The notes beneath the pieces are model-generated. The model had not been told where the DNA came from, searched no databases, and saw nothing but the letters and a program-made list of their open reading frames with translations. From Saprospiraceae bacterium (GTDB lineage Bacteria; Bacteroidota; Bacteroidia; Chitinophagales; Saprospiraceae), in NCBI GenBank assembly GCA_027080725.1, contig JALWRC010000105.1, forward strand, positions 1-64,000: 64,000 nucleotides of DNA, given 5' to 3'. Within the stretch, counting starts at the first letter, position 1. Each line of letters begins with the position of its first letter. This document shows, in pieces, positions 45,064 to 54,709 of this stretch. Position numbers and translations under genes: made by a program.

Positions 45064-47574
45064 TTATGGAATTTTCACAAAACGGTTGGAATAATGGCTT
45101 CCCTTCTTATTATATGTGATGAGGACATGTACTCCAGGTTTTAGGCTGGACACATTGATTCCTTCCGCGATATCCATTTGCACACCGGATTGGACAATTC
45201 TACCCCGTTGGTCGACGATTTCATACCGAAATAATGATTGCACCTTCGTCAACTTGTCTGAATGTTTAAAACGAAGTATGTCACTAACGGGATTGGGATA
45301 AATTCCCCAAGTATTTTCCGCCTTTTGGACATCTCTAGATGCAATGGGAAAGACCGGGAAATCCGCCATCCAAGCGCCTCTACCATGCGTAAATGCAAAG
45401 AGTTTATTGTCATTTGGACGAATCTTGACTTGAAAGACCGCCACGTTGGGGATAGAGGCATCCCGTTGCCAATGCTTCCCTCCATCCATAGTCGTATAGA
45501 CTCCATAATCCGTTGCCGCTGCGATTTCCTTTGGATTGATGACCGAAACAGCGATGTCGTTGACGGGAAGGTAAGGAGGCATATCTCCCGAAATATTGGT
45601 CCAAGTGGCGTTCTTACCGTCGAAAATATGGTCCACCAACCAAATTCGAGGTTGCTCCGAAACGGTAGAATAACAGACGATAAGCGATTGGCTATCTGTT
45701 GGCTCTATGGCCATCCCCCGAAGGAATGCTTCATTCAAAGAGGATGGGGCGTTGGCGCTCAAATCATCGGGATGACCAAATGACTTTCCATCTTTTGCCA
45801 TCTCATAACGACTGAGCAAATTTCGACCTCCTCCGACAAATATATGAAGTCCGGAATCATCTCTTAAAAACTCAGCTTTATATGGATTATAGATATTAGA
45901 ATCCACCGCAATCCAGGTTTGCCCAAGATTGGCGGTGTACCAAAAACTACTCGTCTTCATCAGTAGGAGCTCTTCAGAATTATGCGCATTGAGATAGAAA
46001 GGGGCAATGAAATAGTCATTGCCTCCCCTGCCCTTCTCAAAATAAGCGACAATCGAATAAAAAGATCTTCTATTCTTAAACTTAAAATTCCGGCTCAAAT
46101 ACACTTTTCCATTCTGTGTTCCTATAAGGACTTTTGTTGGATCATCCTTAGCCACCGCGGTATAAGTACCATCCGCCCCATACACTTTCTCAAAATTCAT
46201 ATCGTCCTCTCCACCTGCCGTAGTCCCGTTGTCTTGTGCTCCCGCAATAACTTGATTTGTCTCCGGAAAGTAATCCCCGGCGTAATATTGTGTGACGTTA
46301 AAGGTTTGGCTATGAGAGCCATCAAATATCAGTTTATTCTTATTGAAATGGTACTCATCGATCCCCCCATCTGAAGTAATTATCAGATGATTGGGGTCAT
46401 GTGGGTCAAAGTAGGCCAAGTGTCTATCCGAATGGGAGCCCTGTACCTCTATCCAATTCAATGCGCTCAAGGTGGACATGGCCATACTCACATTGCCAAA
46501 CACGACAATATTTGGCTTTGTTGGATGGACTTGTAAAACGAGATTATACCAGGATTGAGCCGTATAAACCTGGGGATCCGCCATTCTCCGCCAGGAATCC
46601 CCGCCATCTTTCGATCGGGCAATAGCTAGTAATCCATAATTAGGATTATTCTTTGCAAATGCGGCATACATCGTTGTCTGTTTGGATGGAGCGATGGCGA
46701 TTTCGATCCGCGAATATGCTCCCCCCAAAGAGGGTAAATTGAGGCGCTCCCAGTCTTTCAAATTATCCTCATGTCCACGATATATCCCTGATCTCAGCAC
46801 CGCTAGAAATATTGTTCCATCATCCGTCACTTCAATATCCGTACATTCACTAAAGTAGAATTTTTCGAAAGAGTCTCCTGCGTCCCTGGACACATATGCT
46901 CCTTTTCGAGAGGCTATATAAATGGTGTTTTTATCGTTAGGAGAGCATACAATTCTCCATGTACTAAAAAGACCATTTATTTCAGAACCGGGAAGGAGCC
47001 GAAAGTTCTTTCCCCTGTCTTCTGATTTGAATACACCAACACCCACAACGCCTTGGGAGTTGCCTGCGACCTCTCCCGTAGAATAATATATTATATCGTG
47101 GTCAAACGGATTTTGGGCAAGATATGCAATAGACATGTTTTCATCGTGATCAGATTGGGGGTGCCAGGTTTTGCCGGCATCCCACGACTCCCATAGTCCC
47201 CCTGAGACACTTCCTGCAAAGTGATGATTCTTGTCGTCTGCGTCAATCAAATACGCCCTACTCCGACCGCCGATGTTGGCAGGGCCCAGTTCTTTGACAT
47301 GGTCCAACTGTCGGTCTGTCCGCAACAGTGCTCTGCGCTGTCTATCCATCTTTCGGTAGTAAAGAGGTAAATTTTCAGGGCCACCAGTCGATTCTCTATA
47401 CTTGAACAGCTTTAGATCTTTCTCCCAGCCGGGGTTCTCTTGGAGGACAGGTATTGTATTATGGTCTATGGTATGAAATGGTTGGCTATTATCTATAAAG
47501 AAATAGCTTCCTCCGATCACAATGGGCATCAAAACCAGGATTGTTTTAAGAGAAAAAAGACGTTGTTTTAACAT
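45064..47574 (-). CDS. secreted sortilin-like beta-propeller protein with T9SS domain (paralogue A)
   Basis: Exported protein of 836 residues with an N-terminal hydrophobic segment MLKQRLFSLKTILVLMPIVI. The propeller blades carry SEDRGKNFRLLPG, SRDAGDSFEKF, SKDGGDSWRRM and TMDGGKHWQRD, and the conserved NVTQYYAGD, AGAQDNGTT and LPVNDIAVS segments match paralogue B. The C-terminus is a T9SS type A domain beginning WGIYPNPVSDILRF. The two genes are arranged in tandem with 57 bp between them, so they arose by duplication. An exact 13-mer ACCATTTCATACC copy (47470-47482) lies in this gene. Confidence 0.86.
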   Translation of the reverse strand: MLKQRLFSLKTILVLMPIVIGGSYFFIDNSQPFHTIDHNTIPVLQENPGWEKDLKLFKYRESTGGPENLPLYYRKMDRQRRALLRTDRQLDHVKELGPANIGGRSRAYLIDADDKNHHFAGSVSGGLWESWDAGKTWHPQSDHDENMSIAYLAQNPFDHDIIYYSTGEVAGNSQGVVGVGVFKSEDRGKNFRLLPGSEINGLFSTWRIVCSPNDKNTIYIASRKGAYVSRDAGDSFEKFYFSECTDIEVTDDGTIFLAVLRSGIYRGHEDNLKDWERLNLPSLGGAYSRIEIAIAPSKQTTMYAAFAKNNPNYGLLAIARSKDGGDSWRRMADPQVYTAQSWYNLVLQVHPTKPNIVVFGNVSMAMSTLSALNWIEVQGSHSDRHLAYFDPHDPNHLIITSDGGIDEYHFNKNKLIFDGSHSQTFNVTQYYAGDYFPETNQVIAGAQDNGTTAGGEDDMNFEKVYGADGTYTAVAKDDPTKVLIGTQNGKVYLSRNFKFKNRRSFYSIVAYFEKGRGGNDYFIAPFYLNAHNSEELLLMKTSSFWYTANLGQTWIAVDSNIYNPYKAEFLRDDSGLHIFVGGGRNLLSRYEMAKDGKSFGHPDDLSANAPSSLNEAFLRGMAIEPTDSQSLIVCYSTVSEQPRIWLVDHIFDGKNATWTNISGDMPPYLPVNDIAVSVINPKEIAAATDYGVYTTMDGGKHWQRDASIPNVAVFQVKIRPNDNKLFAFTHGRGAWMADFPVFPIASRDVQKAENTWGIYPNPVSDILRFKHSDKLTKVQSLFRYEIVDQRGRIVQSGVQMDIAEGINVSSLKPGVHVLITYNKKGSHYSNRFVKIP

Positions 47575-47847
47575 AATCTTGTTTATTGATTATTCATTTA
47601 ACAAAAATACACGAGTGTTTTTGGTAGAAAAGAATAGGCATCGGTTGCTATTTCATTCATCTCATACGCTGAGTGCCATACATGCCTATTTTACCTCATA
47701 AACCGAAGGACACATGCCGTCTTAGGCAATATTTAGAGGAAATGCACTCCTTGTTAATATAAAAGACTTCGAAGGCGCAAAACGTTGCATCGAGAACCAA
47801 AATATATTGTTTTGCCTCATCCGGAAAATGGTGGTATTGGCCAAAAA

Positions 47848-48336
47848 TCATGTTAAGGCGACCGAATACGAGCGCCCCAACTCTACTTCGATGTGATCCT
47901 GAATCGTTGTCGCCAAAGACATCCCCACAAAATCCACATGTACCGGAAATGATTTGTGCATTCGATCGACCAGGACTGCCATTTGCACCTTGGCCGGAAC
48001 CACCTCCATTAGAGGTTTTGTCGCATAAAACAGGGTTCTACCTGTATTCGCTACATCATCGACGACGACAATCGTCTTTCCTCGAAGTGCACCAACCTCC
48101 ATATCAAGCCGGACGTCCTCTTGGTTGGGCTTTGCAGGATTCAGACGAAGACGTGACAAGACAATCCTCCCGGGCATCACTACCTCCAGTGAACGCGCCA
48201 GCAACTGGGCAAATCTCCATCCATTGTTATTAATCCCAAGCAGTACCAATTCCTTTGCATCGAAGTTCTCTTCTGCCATTTGATACGCCAATCTTACAAT
48301 CTTTTGCTTAATTGCTGCATTTTTTAATATAATCAT
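47848..48336 (-). CDS. phosphoribosyltransferase family protein (PyrR-like)
   Basis: Cytoplasmic protein of 162 residues. The PRPP-binding motif VVVDDVANTGRT is near residue 98, with LLGINNNGWRFAQLLA near 33 in place of the PyrR substrate loop. The end region, PVHVDFVGMSLATTIQDHIEVEL, is also PyrR-like. PyrR proteins attenuate pyr mRNA and often have uracil phosphoribosyltransferase activity, but no pyr genes are adjacent. The ATG at 48336 was chosen over the ATG at 48375, whose extra 13 residues are atypical for this family. Confidence 0.8.
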   Translation of the reverse strand: MIILKNAAIKQKIVRLAYQMAEENFDAKELVLLGINNNGWRFAQLLARSLEVVMPGRIVLSRLRLNPAKPNQEDVRLDMEVGALRGKTIVVVDDVANTGRTLFYATKPLMEVVPAKVQMAVLVDRMHKSFPVHVDFVGMSLATTIQDHIEVELGRSYSVALT

Positions 48337-48538
48337 AGCCTCTGTTTCTAAAGATATCCTTAAACTTGCACACACAAATTATCATTCGTTGTTGGGTATG
48401 GAGAAAAAAGTAGAGCAGGAGTAAAATTGCAATTACGTCCTATAACATTACTTTTCTACATGCCACGACAAGAAGAAGAAAAGCCAATACTTTTAAACCG
48501 CCCACCTCTTTTATTTTGGGTAAAAATACAAGAATCTA

Positions 48539-49870
48539 ATGAATCAACCCATGATAAGTCAAATTATTTTCGCTTTTATCACGGCCGCGACCATTTACGT
48601 CGCTTACAAACTCTACTCCAAGGTGTTACTGGGGATTGGCCTGGGCAAGGGCGATTGGCCGCAGGACCATCCTGCCAAACGGAGAAAGCAAATGCTTTTG
48701 ATTGCATTCGGACAGAAGAAGATGTTCAAACGTTGGATTCCCGGAGTGCTTCATTTTTTTATTTATACTGCCTTTTTGCTTACCCAAGTCGAGCTCCTCG
48801 AAATGGTCATTGATGGACTTTTGGGGACCCACAGGATATTGAGGCATTTATTAGGCCCCCTTTATGTATTCGTCGTAGGGAGTATCGAAGTACTCTCCGT
48901 CCTGGCACTCATCGGCACCACTGTCTTCCTTATCCGAAGGAACATCTTAAAACTCAAGCGCTTTCACAATCCGGAAATGAAAGGCTGGCCCTTTAAGGAT
49001 GCCAATCTCATCTTATTGGGCGAAATCCTGCTTATCGCCGGGCTTTTTATGATGAATGGGGCAGAAACCGTTCTTTCCGAAGACCATCCCTTTTTCCCTT
49101 TTAGCAGTGTTTTTGGTCCGATGGTTTTCGGAAGCATGACAGAAGGGAGCCTTCATTTCTTCCAACATGCCGGCTGGTGGCTACACATGTTGGTCGTCTA
49201 TGGGTTTATCCTTTATCTCCCCTTTTCGAAACACCTCCACATCCTCTTTGCCTTTCCAAATACGTATTACGCTAAGCTCTCCCCCCCCTCAGAAATGGAA
49301 AATATGCCCGAAGTCGAACAGGAAGTGAAGAGCATGTTAGGCTTGTTGGATGAAGAGGTGCCGATGAGTGAAGACATCCCCGAGTTTGGCGTCAAGGACA
49401 TCTTCGACCTCCCAAAGACTACCTTACTCGCTGCCTATACCTGTACGGAATGCGGACGTTGTACGGACAATTGCCCTGCCAATATCACCGGCAAAAAGCT
49501 TTCTCCGCGCAAAATCATGATGGACATCCGGGACCGGGTGGACGAAGTGGCTACCAATATCCGGGCCGGCAAACACCTAAAGGATAATATGGAGGATGCC
49601 CCCATCAGCCAACGGTATGACGATGGCAAAACCCTTCACGATTACATATCTCCGGAAGAGATTTTTGCCTGTACGACTTGTATGGCTTGTATCGAAGCAT
49701 GTCCGGTACTCATTCGCCCGATGGATCCGGTTCTCGAGTTGCGGCGCTATCACATTCTGACCCTTGCTGCCGGCCCCCAGGATTGGCTGCCTATGTTTAC
49801 GAGCCTTGAAAACAATGGGTGTGTGTGGCAAATTCCGGATAGCCGACTCAAGTGGGCAGAGGAATTATAG
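48539..49870 (+). CDS. membrane (Fe-S)-binding electron-transfer protein, HdrD/NarI-like
   Basis: Inner-membrane protein of 443 residues. Five to six N-terminal hydrophobic helices (about 10-30, 65-85, 100-135, 150-175 and 215-240) with His residues could hold haem as in NarI-type subunits. The C-terminal half has two 4Fe-4S motifs, CTECGRCTDNCPAN near residue 302 and CTTCMACIEACPVLI near 380. This layout is found in Bacteroidota next to a CCG-domain (HdrB-like) partner that would take the electrons; no such partner is adjacent here. Probably shuttles electrons between a quinone and a cytoplasmic Fe-S partner. Monocistronic. Confidence 0.82.
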   Translation: MNQPMISQIIFAFITAATIYVAYKLYSKVLLGIGLGKGDWPQDHPAKRRKQMLLIAFGQKKMFKRWIPGVLHFFIYTAFLLTQVELLEMVIDGLLGTHRILRHLLGPLYVFVVGSIEVLSVLALIGTTVFLIRRNILKLKRFHNPEMKGWPFKDANLILLGEILLIAGLFMMNGAETVLSEDHPFFPFSSVFGPMVFGSMTEGSLHFFQHAGWWLHMLVVYGFILYLPFSKHLHILFAFPNTYYAKLSPPSEMENMPEVEQEVKSMLGLLDEEVPMSEDIPEFGVKDIFDLPKTTLLAAYTCTECGRCTDNCPANITGKKLSPRKIMMDIRDRVDEVATNIRAGKHLKDNMEDAPISQRYDDGKTLHDYISPEEIFACTTCMACIEACPVLIRPMDPVLELRRYHILTLAAGPQDWLPMFTSLENNGCVWQIPDSRLKWAEEL

Positions 49871-49902
49871 CCCTATGATTAGATTTATTTTATGAGGATA
49901 GA

Positions 49903-51075
49903 TTAAGAATCCTTCAAGGACAAGTAGTCGACAATTTCAAGCCCATAACCATCCAATGCAATCGGGCGGGTAATGTTATTGGTAAGCAATCGAATCTTGC
50001 TAATGCCCAATTCCCTAATTATTTGCGCTCCGACTCCGATGTCTCGCTCCTTTTCACTCAAGGTAGCTGCATCGGGCAATCGGTCCGGCCCTTCTTTTGT
50101 TACAATCGCTTTGAGGTGCGCCAGGAAGTCCGTTTTATAGGTTTTGTCCGAATGACGCATAATTACCAGTGCGCCATGTCCTTCTCTTTCGATCTGCTGG
50201 AGAGTGCGACTTATATTATCCATATCCTCACTACAAAGGGCGCTTAAAATATCCAAAGATACCGGAGAGGATTGTACACGAACCAAAGCCGGAGTGCCCG
50301 GGTCAAAAGTTCCTTTCGTGAGGGCGAGATGGATATCTCCTGTCGTCGTTTGCTGAAAAGCTGTTACGTCAAAATGGCCAAAACGCATCTCCCAGGGATG
50401 CGAAAACACCTTTTCGACGATGCGCTCCCGCTGCATTCTATAAGCGACAAGATCACGAATCGAAATAATCTTTAAGTCCAGCTTTTTTGATAAGTCAAGC
50501 AGTTGAGGCAACCGCGCCATGGTCCCGTCATCATTCAGTATCTCTACCAATACCCCGGCGGGCGACAGTCCCGCCAATTTCATTAAGTCCACCGCAGCTT
50601 CGGTATGTCCGGTCCGGCGGAGCACACCACCGGACTTGGCGATTAAAGGAAAAACATGTCCTGGGCGTGCCAAGTCCTCCGGGCGCGTGTCCGGGTCCAC
50701 CAATGCCTGAATGGCCGTGGCTCGATCATGTGCTGATATCCCGGTGGTGCACCCCTTCCCCAAGTAATCGATAGAAATAGTAAACGCGGTCTCATGAAAT
50801 GAATTATTGGAGGAAACCATCATATCCAAATCCAATTCCTTCGCTCTCTCCGCTTCGATTGGGGCACATATCAACCCCCTGCCTTCCTTGGACATAAAAT
50901 TAATAATCTGAGCGTTGACGGTTTCTGCGGCACAGATAAAATCGCCTTCATTCTCCCGGTCCTCATCGTCCACTACAATAATCACTCTACCTTCCTTCAA
51001 ATCCTGAAGTGCTTCATCGATAGTATGTAGTTTTACTTCAGGACTCACTTGTTCTTTTAGGTGGTTGCCAAACAT
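49903..51075 (-). CDS. ribB: 3,4-dihydroxy-2-butanone-4-phosphate synthase with degenerate RibA domain
   Basis: Riboflavin biosynthesis. The N-terminal RibB domain is intact: DDEDRENEGDF near residue 37, the TGISAHDRATAI and RPGHVFPLIAKSGGVLRRTGHTEAAVDL blocks all have their catalytic residues. The C-terminal half has the GTP cyclohydrolase II fold end (IRLLTNNITRPIALDGYGLEI) but the zinc-binding Cys cluster (usually CxxDxxGSxRCDCG) is replaced by SSPVSLDILSALC and the RxxGRGIGL loop is missing, so it is probably inactive as GCHII. A separate RibA would be expected elsewhere. Last gene of the leftward kdsC operon and overlaps the GT gene by 38 bp. Confidence 0.88.
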   Translation of the reverse strand: MFGNHLKEQVSPEVKLHTIDEALQDLKEGRVIIVVDDEDRENEGDFICAAETVNAQIINFMSKEGRGLICAPIEAERAKELDLDMMVSSNNSFHETAFTISIDYLGKGCTTGISAHDRATAIQALVDPDTRPEDLARPGHVFPLIAKSGGVLRRTGHTEAAVDLMKLAGLSPAGVLVEILNDDGTMARLPQLLDLSKKLDLKIISIRDLVAYRMQRERIVEKVFSHPWEMRFGHFDVTAFQQTTTGDIHLALTKGTFDPGTPALVRVQSSPVSLDILSALCSEDMDNISRTLQQIEREGHGALVIMRHSDKTYKTDFLAHLKAIVTKEGPDRLPDAATLSEKERDIGVGAQIIRELGISKIRLLTNNITRPIALDGYGLEIVDYLSLKDS

Positions 51076-52240
51076 TTGTCTTTATTCCTTTTAAGTATTC
51101 AATAAACCCCTGCAAAAGGGCAATGTTCATCATTACAAAATATCGAATATGCAAAAACAATGGGACATGAATTCCAAAACGCGAAAGTACCACATCCAAA
51201 AGGGGAATTCCCACGGTGCCCAATACCCCCAAACTCCAAATAACCGGATATATCCACACCTTGCGAATCGCGAGATAACTCAGGGCTAAAAAACCGGCAA
51301 GCATAATCAGCGGCCCCAACCAACGAAGCACCTTGTGCGAAAAAAACACAAAGGCCCGCCAAAAGGGAGCACTCCAAAGCATGGAACGGAAATAAGCCAA
51401 ATTTTGGAAATTGCCCGATGAAATTCGCCGTTTCCGCCGGTATTCCTCCCGGATATCATGGGGGATCGATTCATAAACCCTGGCCTCCAAATCACTCAAC
51501 ACCTTCCCCCCTTTTTGTATGGCCTTCATCGAAATAAAAAAATCGTCCACCCGGAACGTATCCGGTACGGGTTCATAATAATCACTCCGAAGTGCAAAAC
51601 ATCCTCCAAAAGGTCCCATCAAGACTCCTCCCAACAATCCCTCCCGGTGCTTGATCATCACTTCTCTCGAGATATAGCGGGATTCCGATAGGCTGATATC
51701 CTCTCTGTTGCTCCCTATGTTTATCATTCGGGTATCCACCAGAGCCACTCCGGGATCACGAAAGTGTCGGACCAACTTGCGGTAAACATCTCGCTCTAAA
51801 ATCACATTGGCATCGGTAAATAAATAGATATGTTCCGGATTCTTGGTATGAAATTGTTGCACCTCCCGCTCCAAATGATTAATCATGCGCACCTTACCGG
51901 AACGTTGTGTCGAAGGGTAAAAATGCACATTGGGCTTACCTTCCGCCCAAGAGGCGATAATCTCATTTGTCCTATCATCCGAAGCATCCGAACCGATAAA
52001 AAACAACATGCGCTCCGCAGGATAGTCCAGCTGCTCCAGACTATCGAGTTTTTCCCGAATGATAGCTGCTTCATTGTAAACGGACATCATTAGGGTCACC
52101 AAAGGAAGTATCTCTTCCCCCCCAACAGTTGGCAGTGATTTACCTCGCGCCATCCACTTCAGTAATAACGGAAACAACACATAAGAATGCAGTATTGCCA
52201 TTGCGCTAAGCCAAAACACTATATTTGCAATTAGGAGCAT
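51038..52240 (-). CDS. membrane-anchored glycosyltransferase family 2 protein
   Basis: A 400-residue protein with an N-terminal membrane helix (about 1-22), a GT-A glycosyltransferase domain (LVTLMMSVYNEAAIIREKL near residue 45; SDASDDRTNEI near 100; TDANVIL near 142, the DxD position) and four C-terminal transmembrane helices (about 295-375). It resembles GT2 enzymes that act on cell-surface polysaccharides. It is the fourth gene of the kdsC-ubiA-maf-GT2-ribB run, starting one base into the maf stop (TGATG), so probably translationally coupled. Confidence 0.87.
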   Translation of the reverse strand: MLLIANIVFWLSAMAILHSYVLFPLLLKWMARGKSLPTVGGEEILPLVTLMMSVYNEAAIIREKLDSLEQLDYPAERMLFFIGSDASDDRTNEIIASWAEGKPNVHFYPSTQRSGKVRMINHLEREVQQFHTKNPEHIYLFTDANVILERDVYRKLVRHFRDPGVALVDTRMINIGSNREDISLSESRYISREVMIKHREGLLGGVLMGPFGGCFALRSDYYEPVPDTFRVDDFFISMKAIQKGGKVLSDLEARVYESIPHDIREEYRRKRRISSGNFQNLAYFRSMLWSAPFWRAFVFFSHKVLRWLGPLIMLAGFLALSYLAIRKVWIYPVIWSLGVLGTVGIPLLDVVLSRFGIHVPLFLHIRYFVMMNIALLQGFIEYLKGIKTNVWQPPKRTSES

Positions 52241-52860
52241 CAGGCCGTCATCTCTTCAGAAGGATTAGAGGAAAACATCTCCACTAAGTTGCGGATGAAT
52301 GTATAGACCTTCTCCGTCGGCAAGCCCATCACATTGGTATAGCTGCCTGTTATTTCTGCAATCTTGCATCTACCTATCCACTCTTGAATGGCATAGGCTC
52401 CGGCTTTATCAAATGGCTTGTAATGTTCGATATAATACGTCACCTCGTCATGCACCAACTCTCGAAAAAGGACGGAAGTCGAACTCGCAAAGGAATACTC
52501 CTTGCCTTTATAAATCAGACAAACCGCTGTAATCACTTCATGCCTCTTGCCCGACAAACGCGCCAGCATGCTGTATGCCTCTTTGGCATCCTTGGGCTTA
52601 CCCATTACGACGCCTTCCTGCACTACTATGGTATCGGCGGACAGTATCATCTTTTCGTCATCCCCTATTTGGCGGGCCACATCCATCGCCTTTGCTTTGG
52701 CCGTCTCGATGGCTCCAAGTCGAGGGGAGCGCCCTTCAATTTTCATCTCGGGTGCGGTGGAAGGGTGCACCTCAAAACGAAATCCCATCTCTTCGAGCAA
52801 TTGGGCTCTGCGAGGAGAAGCCGATGCCAACACAATATCAATATTCTCTCTCCAATTCAT
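52240..52860 (-). CDS. maf: Maf family nucleotide pyrophosphatase
   Basis: Hydrolyses non-canonical or modified nucleoside triphosphates to monophosphates (house-cleaning, division-linked in Bacillus). The N-terminus DIVLASASPRRAQLLEEMGF, then SADTIVVQEGVVMGKPKDAKEA and AGAYAIQEW are Maf signatures. At 206 residues it has normal length. Located 9 bp after the UbiA gene, a pairing seen in many Bacteroidota, and ends one base inside the GT2 start. Confidence 0.93.
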   Translation of the reverse strand: MNWRENIDIVLASASPRRAQLLEEMGFRFEVHPSTAPEMKIEGRSPRLGAIETAKAKAMDVARQIGDDEKMILSADTIVVQEGVVMGKPKDAKEAYSMLARLSGKRHEVITAVCLIYKGKEYSFASSTSVLFRELVHDEVTYYIEHYKPFDKAGAYAIQEWIGRCKIAEITGSYTNVMGLPTEKVYTFIRNLVEMFSSNPSEEMTA

Positions 52861-52869
52861 AAACCGTTT

Positions 52870-53823
52870 TTACTTCAACACATAACCGTACATCAGGATA
52901 TGCAGGCACAAAAATACCATTCCCAAGAGCATTATGCCTTTTAAATAGAGACTAATTGTATGAAAACATGCCTTTTCGCTGCACTTCATACTCTTGTAGC
53001 CCGTAGCCCCCAACAAAATGAAGATGACCACCCCCATCCCTATACTCCAATATGTCCCAACAACTCCTCCCCACAAGAGGACCAATAGCGCTGTAAGGGC
53101 CATCAATACAACAACAAAGCGCACGGTTTTCTCTACACCGGCCACGATGGGCAGGGTCAGGAATCCCGCCACTTTATCCCCGGCAATATCTTCGATATCC
53201 TTTATGAGCTCGCGGCTCCAGGACACCAAAAAGGCAAATCCGCTAAACACCAATAATACCCCTATAACTCGAAACATTTCATCCGGGTATTGACGCCCTA
53301 ACTGCCGGAGGGCGGGCTCTTCCGCCAACAGGTAAAACAATGGAAATATAGCTGACAACATAGCTACCAGCAGATTGCCTGTCAAGGGCCTCTTTTGAAG
53401 GGAGTGGCTGTAGAACCAAAGTTTGATACTAAAGAGCACGTAAATCAGAAAGTACAGAAAATGCCCTATTCTCCAAGCCAGAAAGGCGGCTATTAGAGCC
53501 CCCACGACCACAAGCGCATAATAAAAATGAATGGCGCTATCCAAGGAAATCTCTTTGTTGACAATGCGCTTCTCCGGTTTGTTGACCGCATCCACCCCTA
53601 CATCGTATATGTCATTGATGACATAACCGGCCGCCGTTATTAGAAGCGTACAGACCGCCAACAGTGTGGCATCTAAAGACTGCAAAACCGGTGCAATACC
53701 AAAATGGCGCAGCGCAGGAGCAATCCATCCAAACCAGATAACCAACTGGAGGAAGAGCACCATTACCAGATTGGGCCATCGTATGAGTTGTATATATTTA
53801 ACCAAGAAAACAAGATTTTTCAA
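52870..53823 (-). CDS. UbiA family prenyltransferase (probable geranylgeranylglycerol-phosphate geranylgeranyltransferase)
   Basis: Integral membrane enzyme of 317 residues with about eight helices. It has the first Asp-rich motif NDIYDVGVDAVNKPEKRIV near residue 67 and a second region DIEDIAGDKVAG near 210. UbiA members transfer a prenyl chain to an aromatic or glycerol-phosphate acceptor; in Bacteroidota a gene of this type between kdsC and maf is commonly assigned as a GGGPS-type ether-lipid or menaquinone-like enzyme. The acceptor cannot be determined here. Confidence 0.88.
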   Translation of the reverse strand: MKNLVFLVKYIQLIRWPNLVMVLFLQLVIWFGWIAPALRHFGIAPVLQSLDATLLAVCTLLITAAGYVINDIYDVGVDAVNKPEKRIVNKEISLDSAIHFYYALVVVGALIAAFLAWRIGHFLYFLIYVLFSIKLWFYSHSLQKRPLTGNLLVAMLSAIFPLFYLLAEEPALRQLGRQYPDEMFRVIGVLLVFSGFAFLVSWSRELIKDIEDIAGDKVAGFLTLPIVAGVEKTVRFVVVLMALTALLVLLWGGVVGTYWSIGMGVVIFILLGATGYKSMKCSEKACFHTISLYLKGIMLLGMVFLCLHILMYGYVLK

Positions 53824-54068
53824 TGAATATCAACTAAACTTCATCGTCTCCACCAATCCAAACGGCTTTACCTTCTTCTTGTTGTTATTTTGCTCGTCAT
53901 AATTTACTTATAACTACCTACCTACCTTCCTGCCTATTTGATGGGGTTTTGACAATTTATGGTGAAATGCATCCAACTACCGGCTTAAAAGCGTTTGTCA
54001 TTCATCATAATGCCCTTGATGATGAGGCTGGCCACTTCATAGCCTAACCATCAAAAGGGCACCGGGTT
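53824..54068. other. intergenic, no feature seen
   Basis: No gene or strong hairpin was found between kdsC and the UbiA gene. The gap (245 bp) is large for an operon, so ubiA may have its own promoter. Confidence 0.5.
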
Positions 54069-54572
54069 CTAGACCGCCGGCCAAAGATTCTGCGATTTCA
54101 TAACGCGCTCTATGACATCCCGTACACACCCTGCTCCCCCCTTTACAGGAGATACATAATCCGATACCTTGAGGGCCTCAGAGGCCGCATTGGCGGGACA
54201 AGCCCCGATACCTGCGTATTGGATACATGCCAGGTCGGGCAAATCATCCCCCATATAAAGCAATGCTTCCGGAGAGATGCCCCACTCATCCAGCAGCTGC
54301 TTGAGGACGGGTAATTTATCGGATACCCCGGCAAAGTAATGCTCTACGCCCAGCCCTCGAAGGCGTAACGCGACCCCTTGGCTATTGCCCCCGGTGATGA
54401 CTCCGATGTTCAAGTTGACCCCAAGGGCCATTTTGACCGCCAATCCATCTCTGGTGTTCATCCGTCGCAACAATTCCCCACGCTCCGTGACCAAAAGGCG
54501 GCTATCCGTGAAGACCCCATCCACATCAAAAACCAAGGCTTGAATATTCTCAAAACACGCTTCTTTTCGCAT
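54069..54572 (-). CDS. kdsC: KDO-8-phosphate phosphatase KdsC (HAD family)
   Basis: HAD-type phosphatase of 167 residues that releases KDO from KDO-8-phosphate for lipopolysaccharide. The motif I VFDVDGVFTDSRL, then LNIGVITGGNSQGV (motif II) and GDDLPDLACIQYAG (motif IV) are all present. The start at 54572 (MRKEACFENIQALVFD) gives the normal KdsC length; the longer frame to 54707 would overlap the nfeD gene and adds 45 residues unlike the family. It heads the leftward operon. Confidence 0.92.
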   Translation of the reverse strand: MRKEACFENIQALVFDVDGVFTDSRLLVTERGELLRRMNTRDGLAVKMALGVNLNIGVITGGNSQGVALRLRGLGVEHYFAGVSDKLPVLKQLLDEWGISPEALLYMGDDLPDLACIQYAGIGACPANAASEALKVSDYVSPVKGGAGCVRDVIERVMKSQNLWPAV

Positions 54573-54604
54573 ACCATTTGATTCTCTATCCGTGATTAAA
54601 ACAC

Positions 54605-54612
54605 CAAAAGTA
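54605..54612 (-). promoter_or_regulatory. -7 box upstream of kdsC
   Basis: TACTTTTG on the minus strand fits TAnnTTTG, 33 bases before the ATG at 54572. This supports the shorter kdsC start. Confidence 0.45.
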
Positions 54613-54709
54613 CGTATTAATCTATTTATTGCTGTTCTTAATCGAAGAAGTTGTAGGTTATGGAACTTTTTTTCTACTATTGTACTTATTAACATTAAAC
54701 CATCCACGT

